This document shows positions 1 to 6,453 of a stretch of 34,740 bases of DNA, piece by piece. The position numbers and the translations under genes are program-made. How positions within the stretch are numbered: position 1 is the stretch's first letter; each line of letters starts with the position of its first letter. The stretch lies in contig JBOEGA010000113.1 in the NCBI GenBank assembly GCA_050633205.1, forward strand, positions 1 to 34,740, in the 5' to 3' direction. This DNA is from CBDHHC01 sp050633205 (lineage in GTDB: Bacteria > Pseudomonadota > Alphaproteobacteria > Rhizobiales > CBDHHC01). A model generated the notes under the pieces. That model did no database searches, had not been told where the DNA came from, and worked only from the letters and a program-made list of their open reading frames with translations.

Positions 1-2
1 CT

Positions 3-173
3 AACAAATACGGCCGCGCTAGTTATGATAGTGATGGTGACCTGCTTTTAACATGGCATAATCTTGTTATAGAATTCGAAGGTGCAAGAATGGAAGATGT
101 TGCTCCTGGACTATCGGGAGACATCTCTTTCGGCCCTTACCCTTATAATCCGGATGGCATCTTCCTGACATAA
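3..173 (+). CDS. C-terminal end of an unknown protein, cut by the window edge
   Basis: An open frame runs from the left edge to a TAA at 171-173 and encodes the last 56 residues of a protein whose start lies outside the window. The tail is acidic and rich in Gly and aromatic residues, with the segments YDSDGDLLLTWHNLVIEFEG and FGPYPYNPDG. The run 'DGDLLLTW..LVIEFEG' resembles the beta-strand ends of RTX or type I-secreted calcium-binding proteins, which often finish with 'DTLLTW..G.VTLEGV'-like strands. That likeness is by eye only. A strong hairpin follows directly, which supports this being a real gene end. No function is assigned. Confidence 0.5.
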   Translation, partial: NKYGRASYDSDGDLLLTWHNLVIEFEGARMEDVAPGLSGDISFGPYPYNPDGIFLT

Positions 174-183
174 TAGAAAATGG

Positions 184-211
184 GGGTATTTACTGTATAA
201 TGTAAATACCC
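184..211. terminator. Bidirectional intrinsic terminator
   Basis: A perfect 10-bp inverted repeat, GGGTATTTAC / GTAAATACCC, encloses an 8-base loop. On the plus strand it is followed by a pyrimidine run (CTTCTTCTT). On the minus strand the exit is CCATTTTC. It lies between two convergent genes (plus-strand stop at 173, minus-strand stop at 218), so it can serve both. Confidence 0.8.
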
Positions 212-217
212 TTCTTC

Positions 218-1186
218 TTATACTGCATCAAGCTGGTCCGCATATAACTTCTCCAGCTTTGCCACAAGACTGTTGCGAATAACCTGTCTGTGCTCAAAAT
301 GATGAACCTTTGCAAGGTCGGTCCCCTGAATAAGATCCAGCAGATGCGGCAACCCTGACGGTTCCTCATCACGAAGATCCACATGAATAGGATCGCCCGT
401 AATAACCATACGCGAAGCCCTGCCAATACTGGTAACAGCCATCCGCATTTTACGAACCGTCATATTCTGTGCTTCGTCCAGAATGATAAATGAATCGTTA
501 AAAGTCCGCCCACGGAAATGCCCCAATGGCAGCAGCTCCAGTTTGCGCTGCTCTTTCAACTCCAGAAACCTTGAATAACCAATCAGGTCACGGAAAATAT
601 CTTCAAGAAATTCAAACTGGCTGTCATATTCCAGGTCCTGCCTTACTGTCGGAGTTACAACCTCTCCTTCCAGAACAACATGTGGCTTTGTTATTATCAC
701 ACGCTTCACACGCCCCTCTGAAAGCTGGTTAATAGCAACAGCAATAGCCATATGAGTTTTGCCTGTACCGGTAGGTCCTGCCCCGATTATGAGCTGTTCT
801 TTAGCTGACAGCAGTGTCTGTATAAAAGCAAGCTGATTGAGAGACATAGGGGCCACCGGGCGCGATATGCCATTCAGGCGTAAAACCAGATCACGCTTGA
901 GGGCACTATCTATAACAGATAAAATTATATCACTCTGTGGCTGTTCACCATCCCCTGCTCCGGCGAGCTTCTCTATAATACGCTCTGCAATAAGGACACC
1001 AGTTTTATCGCCAGTAACCTGAATACCCTGACCTGTAGGAGCAATATTAAACTGAAATGGTTGCACTGCTGCCTGCAGCTCTTTCATAAGGCCACCATTA
1101 GCAGATAACAGCTTTTTACGAAACGGCTCAGGAATGCTCATCTCATGTGTGATTTTCTGAGCTGACGGGGCAAGGTAATATTCCAT
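218..1186 (-). CDS. phoH: PhoH-like P-loop ATPase (YbeZ family)
   Basis: The product (322 residues from ATG 1186) is a cytoplasmic PhoH/YbeZ-type ATPase, a family linked to RNA metabolism and ribosome maturation and often found with YbeY. Visible motifs are the Walker A GPTGTGKT near residue 140, a Walker B-like FIILDEAQN followed by MT, and VITGDPIHVDL, all typical of the family. The N-terminal ~100 residues, with 'IQVTGDKTGVLIAERIIEKL', fit the family's small N-terminal domain. A GTG at 1216 opens the frame 10 codons earlier but has no ribosome binding site. ATG 1186 has AGGTTGAG about ten bases upstream and is preferred. Neither ybeY nor miaB is next to it; the next gene upstream is the Anbu proteasome subunit, 147 bases away, so it is probably transcribed separately. 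The start region lies inside a stem-loop (1186-1234). Confidence 0.9.
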   Translation of the reverse strand: MEYYLAPSAQKITHEMSIPEPFRKKLLSANGGLMKELQAAVQPFQFNIAPTGQGIQVTGDKTGVLIAERIIEKLAGAGDGEQPQSDIILSVIDSALKRDLVLRLNGISRPVAPMSLNQLAFIQTLLSAKEQLIIGAGPTGTGKTHMAIAVAINQLSEGRVKRVIITKPHVVLEGEVVTPTVRQDLEYDSQFEFLEDIFRDLIGYSRFLELKEQRKLELLPLGHFRGRTFNDSFIILDEAQNMTVRKMRMAVTSIGRASRMVITGDPIHVDLRDEEPSGLPHLLDLIQGTDLAKVHHFEHRQVIRNSLVAKLEKLYADQLDAV

Positions 1187-1234
1187 TAAGCACTCAACCT
1201 GATTATAGAAATACACTTAAATTCAGGTGCTTAA
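1186..1234 (-). promoter_or_regulatory. Stem-loop that folds over the phoH start codon
   Basis: Bases 1227-1234 (GTGCTTAA) and 1186-1193 (TTAAGCAC) are perfect 8-bp complements. An inner 4-bp match pairs 1223-1226 with 1199-1202. In the minus-strand transcript the 3' arm ends on the A of the phoH AUG, and the 5-base bulge between the two stems carries the Shine-Dalgarno-like bases. Folding would therefore hide the start site. Just upstream in the mRNA lies an exact tandem duplication of AAGGATAT (complement of 1236-1251). Folding is inferred from sequence only. Confidence 0.4.
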
Positions 1235-1333
1235 AATATCCTTATATCCTTAAATTGAAATGAATATACCAGAAAACCGGGGGTCTGTAATTTGATGAGG
1301 CAGCTCCGCTCCTGGACAAATCAAAGCCGGAAT

Positions 1334-2068
1334 TTATAGTTTCCAGCCCTCCATATCTGAAAAAGCCTGACGCAGAGAGCCAGACCAGCTATCCGACATC
1401 TGTTTAAAATTCTCATCATCCTGCTCTATACGCAACTTATTTTTAATGTCCAGCATCCCGTTTTCATAGACAATAACATCGAGGGGCAACCCCACAGAAA
1501 GATTTGAGCGCAGTGTGGAATCAAATGACAACAACAATAACTTCAGGCCATCATCAAGAGACATATGCGGATTGATTATACGGTCAATAATAGGTTTCCC
1601 GTATTTATGTTCGCCAATCTGGAAGAACGGAGTATCCTCGGTAGCCTCAATATAGTTGCCTTCAGAATAAATTTGAAACAGGCCGGGAGAACCATGCCCT
1701 ATCTGCCCGCCAAAAATAAACGATGCATTAAAACCCTGCCCCTGATCAAGTTCATCAGCATCAGTTTTCTTGATCTCTCGAAGCATATCACCAATAATCC
1801 GTGCCGCTCTGTGCAGAGTAGATACGGCCAGGAGAGAGGATCCGTTATCATCATTATTATCGTTATTAAAATTCTCTTCAATCAATGCAACGACAGATTG
1901 AGTTACGCTGAGGTTACCTGCCGATAATAAAACAAATACCCTGTCATTTTTCTTTTGCCAGCAATGTACTTTCCTGAAACAGGAAATATTATCAACTCCG
2001 GCATTCGTGCGGGTATCTCCCGCAAAGACAATCCCCTGATCCAGCTTCAGTGCGACGCAGTAAGTCAT
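1334..2068 (-). CDS. Anbu-type bacterial proteasome subunit (Ntn-hydrolase peptidase)
   Basis: This 244-residue protein belongs to the Anbu family of bacterial proteasome-like Ntn hydrolases, related to HslV and the 20S beta subunit. After removal of Met the protein starts with Thr1 (TYCVALKLDQGIVFAGD). That places Asp exactly at position 17 (GDTRTNAG) and Lys at 32 (FRKVH), the Thr/Asp/Lys arrangement of proteasomal active sites. 'FVLLSAGNLSVTQSV' matches the conserved S-A-G stretch. Family members form open-ring or helical assemblies with a debated proteolytic activity. No dedicated unfoldase is encoded nearby. The transglutaminase, alpha-E and ATP-grasp genes that typically accompany Anbu lie immediately upstream, 22 bases away, so it is the last gene of that transcript. 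The substrate is unknown; family identity is secure. Confidence 0.93.
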   Translation of the reverse strand: MTYCVALKLDQGIVFAGDTRTNAGVDNISCFRKVHCWQKKNDRVFVLLSAGNLSVTQSVVALIEENFNNDNNDDNGSSLLAVSTLHRAARIIGDMLREIKKTDADELDQGQGFNASFIFGGQIGHGSPGLFQIYSEGNYIEATEDTPFFQIGEHKYGKPIIDRIINPHMSLDDGLKLLLLSFDSTLRSNLSVGLPLDVIVYENGMLDIKNKLRIEQDDENFKQMSDSWSGSLRQAFSDMEGWKL

Positions 2069-2090
2069 ATTTGTGCAGATTCCATATTAA

Positions 2091-2906
2091 TTATTCCTGT
2101 GATTGCGTTTGTTGCTGCTGCTGTACTTCTACAGATACATCCAGGCTTTCATCTTCACCACCCTGAAATGCCCCGCGAACAGGAGCAGCATCACTGGCAT
2201 CCAGCCCACATGACAGGCGAACATAGTTTTCCGTAGGACATAACTGATTTGACACATCAAAACCAACCCACCCGAGATTATGGACATAAACTTCAGCCCA
2301 GGCATGATGGGCCTCCGCATCTTCATCATCAGAAACAAGATACCCGGTGATGTAACGTGCCGGAATACCAAGCGTGCGGGCTGCAGCAATAAATATATGC
2401 GTATGGTCCTGACATACTCCCTTACCAAGCTCAAAAGCCTCACTTGCATTGGTTTTACTGCTTGTAACCCCTCGTTCATATTCAACTTTATCAAGGATCA
2501 CATGGTTTAATTCATGCAGGGTGGATAGGGTATCATCTTTAAGTGAATTCCCGGCAAGCTCCCTGATATCGGAAGATGCCTTTGTCATTTGTGTACCTCT
2601 GAGAAAGACAGAAGACGGTGCAATATCATTCAGGCCGTTTACAACACCATTGGTATCCTGTGTCTCAACAGTTCCCTCGGCAACAATAACAACTTTATTA
2701 TGCGGCTCTGAAATTGTTATAGTATGAACCTGATTACCAAAACTGTCGGAAAACATTAAAGCTTTGTCCCGCCCCGGTGCAGTAATCTTCCACGAAATAA
2801 TATTTTGTCCCACAAAACTTCTCGGTGTCAGCCTTAAAGACTGTATCGTATAAGCCGCTTCTTCCTCATACGAATATTGAGTTTTGTGTTTAACGGAAAT
2901 AAGCAT
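2091..2906 (-). CDS. Transglutaminase-like cysteine peptidase (split set)
   Basis: A 271-residue transglutaminase-fold protein: an N-terminal beta-rich bacterial transglutaminase N domain (residues ~1-85, starting with the typical HKTQYSYEEEA), then the catalytic core. The triad is visible as Cys165 (GVCQD), His201 (HHAWAEVYV) and Asp217 (GWVGFDVSNQ). 'HTHIFIAAARTLGIPARYITGY' between Cys and His is the family helix. No signal peptide is seen, so it should be cytoplasmic. It probably cleaves or transfers amide bonds made by the ATP-grasp partner two genes upstream (inference). The C terminus is an unusual glutamine-rich tail, VQQQQQTQSQE, which the second copy at 5542-6411 lacks. It is 12 bases from the alpha-E gene and 22 from Anbu. 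Confidence 0.9.
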   Translation of the reverse strand: MLISVKHKTQYSYEEEAAYTIQSLRLTPRSFVGQNIISWKITAPGRDKALMFSDSFGNQVHTITISEPHNKVVIVAEGTVETQDTNGVVNGLNDIAPSSVFLRGTQMTKASSDIRELAGNSLKDDTLSTLHELNHVILDKVEYERGVTSSKTNASEAFELGKGVCQDHTHIFIAAARTLGIPARYITGYLVSDDEDAEAHHAWAEVYVHNLGWVGFDVSNQLCPTENYVRLSCGLDASDAAPVRGAFQGGEDESLDVSVEVQQQQQTQSQE

Positions 2907-2918
2907 TTTTCTGCAACC

Positions 2919-3866
2919 TTAAACTGTGAAATGATAATCACTGGAAATCTGATCACTCAGCTTATTATTCTTGCTTGCGAAATCCAGAAGAAACTCATGC
3001 AACCCATTTTGAAATACATTCGTGATATCGCTCTTTTCAAGAGATAACCTGATCTTTTCAGCAAAATTGTAACTATCAGTACTTGATCCATAAAGACCAT
3101 TTAACTCTTCCAGTGTTTCTGCAATAGACTCATAACAACACCTCAGAGATCTGGGCATCTGCGAATTCAGAATCAGATATTCAGCAATATTCCATGGTCG
3201 GTAACTCTGTTTGTATACCCAGCGGTAGCTCCTGTGAGCTGACACAGATCTCAATATTGCAGCCCATTGATAATTATCAAAACTTCCACCAATAATCTCA
3301 CTTTGAGGAAGCAGCAGATAATATTTCACATCCAGAATCCTGGCTGTATTATTTGCCCTTTCAATAAAAGTTCCAAGCTGACTGAAATAAAAACTGTCAT
3401 TGCGCAGAATGGTATTAAGAAGAGTTCCCCTGTAAAGGGCTGAGCACTGCTTAATCCAGGTTAAAAGCTTGGGTAGATTATTTGTTCTGTTTTTATTCGG
3501 ATCGATCTTGATAAATTCCAGCCAGTTTTGATTAAGGCTTTCCCACATCTCGGTCGTTATTGCAGTTCGCTGCGCTCTGGCATTCCGGCGCGCTGAACGG
3601 AAACAGTTTCTGACACTGGATGGATTATCGTCATCAAACAACAGGTAATGAACAGCCTTTTCAAGATTTATATCATCATATTTCTGATTAAACCCTTCCT
3701 CGCAACCTGTACTGACAAGAGTAGAGCGCCATTCCTCATGATACCCTTCATCCTCTCTGGGCAGCAGAGAAAACCAGTACCCGACCTCAATAATTCGTGC
3801 CATGCATTCGGCCCGCTCAATATAGCGAGAGAGCCAGAAAAGGTCATTTGCGGTGCGTCCTAACAT
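2919..3866 (-). CDS. Alpha-E domain protein
   Basis: A 315-residue all-helical alpha-E (DUF403) protein. The N terminus MLGRTANDLFWLSRYIERAE is the family signature (usually MLSRTAxNLYWLxRYxERAE). Further family-like segments are SVRNCFRSARRNARAQR, TFIERANNTARILDVKYYLL and NSQMPRSLRCC. Alpha-E proteins accompany circularly permuted ATP-grasp ligases and transglutaminases and are thought to assist in the amide-ligation pathway; no catalytic role is established. ATG 3866 is chosen over a TTG two codons upstream because it gives the canonical N terminus, though the ribosome binding site is weak. The gene lies between the transglutaminase (12 bases) and the ATP-grasp gene (43 bases). A second alpha-E domain is fused to an ATP-grasp domain at 6454-9015. 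Confidence 0.9.
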   Translation of the reverse strand: MLGRTANDLFWLSRYIERAECMARIIEVGYWFSLLPREDEGYHEEWRSTLVSTGCEEGFNQKYDDINLEKAVHYLLFDDDNPSSVRNCFRSARRNARAQRTAITTEMWESLNQNWLEFIKIDPNKNRTNNLPKLLTWIKQCSALYRGTLLNTILRNDSFYFSQLGTFIERANNTARILDVKYYLLLPQSEIIGGSFDNYQWAAILRSVSAHRSYRWVYKQSYRPWNIAEYLILNSQMPRSLRCCYESIAETLEELNGLYGSSTDSYNFAEKIRLSLEKSDITNVFQNGLHEFLLDFASKNNKLSDQISSDYHFTV

Positions 3867-3909
3867 ATACAATCACTTTTATTTTGCTGATCTATAGTAT
3901 TTTCTATTA

Positions 3910-5325
3910 CTAGTCTCTCAATATCCATGTGTCTTTTGTACCGCCTCCCTGACTGGAGTTGACCAACAAGGATCCTTCCTTCATGGCAACACGGGTAAGT
4001 CCACCGGCAGTCATCTGAATCCGGTCTCCAACCAGAACAAAGGGCCTGAGATCCAGGTGCCTTGGTGCAACGCCAGAATCAACCATGACAGGGGAAGTTG
4101 AAAGTGCAAGTGTTGGCTGGGCAATATACCCCTCAGGCTTCTCTTTCAGTTTCATGCGAAAATTCTCGATCTCCTCTTTGGAAGACGTAGGACCAATCAG
4201 CATTCCATACCCACCGGAACCATGAACCTCTTTCACAACAAGCTTTTCCAGATTCTCCAGAACATATTTAAGATCATCTGGCTTGCGGCAATTATAAGTT
4301 GGAACATTTTTCAGTATTGGAGGAGAACCAATATAAAACTTAATCATTTCAGGAATATAACTGTAGATCGCCTTATCATCAGCAATCCCGCCTCCAGGTG
4401 CATTTACAATGGTCACCCGTCCCGAACGATACACATCAAATAACCCTGGAACCCCAAGCATTGAATCCCGCCTGAAGTTCAGTGGATCGATAAAGTCATC
4501 ATCAATGCGCCTGTAAACAACATCCACACGCCTTAAGCCAAGAGTGGTCTTCTTGTAAAGGGCACCGTCAACAACAACGAGATCCTGCCCCTCCACCAGC
4601 TCAATTCCCATCTGATCAGCGAGAAAGCTGTGCTCAAAATATGCGCTGTTATATTGCCCTGGCGTAAGCAGCACAATTGTAGGATCATCATCCAGGTTTG
4701 ACGGTGCAACACTCTCCAGTGTATCCCGCAGCTTATCAGGATAATTATCAATCGGAGCAACCCTGTTCGTTAAAAACAGGTCAGGAAACATATGCATCAT
4801 TGTTTCCCTGTTCTCCAGCATATAGGAGACACCCGACGGAGTTCTCGTATTGTCTTCGAGAACAAAAAACTCATCTTCTCCGGTACGAACCAGATCAACA
4901 CCAACAATATGTGAGTAAACTTTTTTGGGTGGATTAACCCCGATCATTTCTGGCAGAAAAGCTGCATTATTACTTATAAGTTCTTCAGGAATCTTACCCG
5001 CCCTGATAATTTCCTGCCGATGATATATGTCATACATAAAGGCATTAAGCGCCTGCACTCGCTGCTCTATTCCTGCAGATAGCCTTCTCCACTCTCTGGC
5101 ACTTATAATACGGGGAATAATATCAAAAGGAATTAGGCGTTCATCCGCTTCCTGCTGCCCGTATACCGCAAAAGTGATCCCGATTTTGCGAAAAATTGCC
5201 TCAACTTCCTGGCTTTTGGACCTGAGCTCTTCCAGATCCTGATCACCAAGCCATTTCTCGTAAGACTGATACGGTTCTCTGATAGAGCCGTCGTCTTTTG
5301 TCATCTCGTCAAAATATTTGGTCAC
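3910..5325 (-). CDS. Circularly permuted ATP-grasp protein (split set)
   Basis: A 471-residue circularly permuted ATP-grasp protein (the DUF404/DUF407 type), predicted to form amide bonds with ATP, usually in peptide synthesis or tagging. Visible family segments include the N-terminal 'YFDEMTKDDGSIREPYQSYEKWL', 'IGVDLVRTGEDEFFVLEDNTRTPSGVSYMLENR' (the acidic metal/ATP region), 'IVLLTPGQYNSAYFEHSFLA', 'VKEVHGSGGYGMLIGP' and 'HLDLRPFVLVGDRIQMTAGG' near the C terminus. Translation starts at GTG 5325. A second in-frame ATG at 5304 is possible, and neither has a good ribosome binding site. It is the first gene of the split set after a 216-base gap. The same domain recurs, fused to alpha-E, at 6454-9015. 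Substrates are unknown. Confidence 0.9.
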   Translation of the reverse strand: MTKYFDEMTKDDGSIREPYQSYEKWLGDQDLEELRSKSQEVEAIFRKIGITFAVYGQQEADERLIPFDIIPRIISAREWRRLSAGIEQRVQALNAFMYDIYHRQEIIRAGKIPEELISNNAAFLPEMIGVNPPKKVYSHIVGVDLVRTGEDEFFVLEDNTRTPSGVSYMLENRETMMHMFPDLFLTNRVAPIDNYPDKLRDTLESVAPSNLDDDPTIVLLTPGQYNSAYFEHSFLADQMGIELVEGQDLVVVDGALYKKTTLGLRRVDVVYRRIDDDFIDPLNFRRDSMLGVPGLFDVYRSGRVTIVNAPGGGIADDKAIYSYIPEMIKFYIGSPPILKNVPTYNCRKPDDLKYVLENLEKLVVKEVHGSGGYGMLIGPTSSKEEIENFRMKLKEKPEGYIAQPTLALSTSPVMVDSGVAPRHLDLRPFVLVGDRIQMTAGGLTRVAMKEGSLLVNSSQGGGTKDTWILRD

Positions 5326-5407
5326 GTATTTATCTAATATCTCTCTATATCAAACGATGGGCCTCTCTGGCGACTTGTACTAATCATACTCAATGCAAAA
5401 TAGTTGC

Positions 5408-5423
5408 CACTTCTATTGAAGTG
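5408..5423. repeat. Small hairpin in the gap between the two module sets
   Basis: A perfect 6-bp inverted repeat CACTTC-TATT-GAAGTG sits in the 216-base gap between the ATP-grasp gene (start 5325) and the second transglutaminase gene (stop 5542). On the minus strand it lies ~120 bases past that stop and is followed by GCAACTATTTTG, a poor U-tract. It may be a weak terminator or attenuator that separates the two module sets. Nothing else clear is seen in 5326-5541. Confidence 0.3.
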
Positions 5424-5541
5424 ATGTTTTATCAGGCAGCACACCAGTTCTGTGAACCAGCCACTCTTATGCCCTGACATCTTTGCACAAATTATAATCA
5501 ATTCCATATTGGGAACTTGTCTAATAGGCAGTTATACAAGT

Positions 5542-6411
5542 TTACTCAACAGGAATAACATCAACCGCCACAGATACTGTGTGGTCTCCCCCCCCAATAA
5601 GAACACCGCTTACAGGGCTGACATCATCAAAATCCATACCATATGCAAATGTAATATGTTCGTCATAGGGTATCATATTATTTGTCGGATCAAAATCAAC
5701 CCAGCCAAATTCTTTTCCGCACCAGGCCGAAACCCAGGCATGGGATGCATCAGTCCCGGCAAGCTTCTTCATACCTTCCGGAGGATGTGTTAAAATATAA
5801 CCACTCACATATCTGGAAGGTATGCCCAATACGCGCAGGCAGGCAGCCTGCAAATGGGCAAAATCCTGACATACCCCCCTTTTCATTTTCATCACTTCAC
5901 TGATAGGGGTCGATACATCAGTTGCTGTATTATCAAATGTGAATTCGCTGAAAATCCGTTGAGTTAACTCAAGAGCACCTTCAAGAACAGGTCGGCCTGC
6001 AGTAAAGGATTTCAGCGCATAATTCTGAATGTCTTCGTCAGGCTGTGTATGTCTTGAAATACAGCTATATTGAAGAATATCGAGGGCACCTGATAACCTG
6101 GCCTCCAGAACAGCCTCCTCCCAACCGGTAGTTTGCGCTGAAACATCAATATTATTAACTGCCAGATCAATCTCACTGTGAGAGTAGAACTGCAGGCTCG
6201 AATGCTCCTGCTCTATCGTCACCAGAGAAACAGGGTTCCCATTATAATCAATAAAGTCTTTTCGGGATGCAGGAGCAGGGTCTATTATAAGAGAATGTCC
6301 TGATATCACCTGATGGCTGACATCTCGTGGAGACAGGTGCAATATATGATGCGACTGCACAACAGGCGCAACATACTTGTAAATGGTCTTATGATCTATT
6401 TTGTATTTCAT
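5542..6411 (-). CDS. Transglutaminase-like cysteine peptidase (fused set)
   Basis: A 289-residue transglutaminase-fold protein with the same architecture as the one at 2091-2906 but divergent in sequence. It begins MKYKIDHKTIYKY, a transglutaminase N-terminal domain. The catalytic residues are Cys181 (RGVCQDFAHL), His224 (DASHAWVSAW) and Asp241 (GWVDFDPTNN). 'LRVLGIPSRYVSGYILTHPP' is the usual linking segment, and the C terminus 'FAYGMDFDDVSPVSGVLIGGGDHTVSVAVDV' is typical of the subfamily. The start at ATG 6411 has GGAAG six bases upstream. It follows the ATP-grasp/alpha-E fusion by 42 bases, as in the common tripartite operon. Probably cytoplasmic; the substrate is unknown but likely shared with the fused ligase. 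Confidence 0.9.
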   Translation of the reverse strand: MKYKIDHKTIYKYVAPVVQSHHILHLSPRDVSHQVISGHSLIIDPAPASRKDFIDYNGNPVSLVTIEQEHSSLQFYSHSEIDLAVNNIDVSAQTTGWEEAVLEARLSGALDILQYSCISRHTQPDEDIQNYALKSFTAGRPVLEGALELTQRIFSEFTFDNTATDVSTPISEVMKMKRGVCQDFAHLQAACLRVLGIPSRYVSGYILTHPPEGMKKLAGTDASHAWVSAWCGKEFGWVDFDPTNNMIPYDEHITFAYGMDFDDVSPVSGVLIGGGDHTVSVAVDVIPVE

Positions 6412-6453
6412 TGCCTGCTTCCATTATCACATACGCTATAGTCAGGCTCAGGA

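Noticed and set aside
1270..1330. Terminator after the Anbu gene
   Set aside because: Only scattered short complementary pieces (CCGG, TTTGAT/ATCAAA) with large gaps were seen; no convincing stem with a U-tract.
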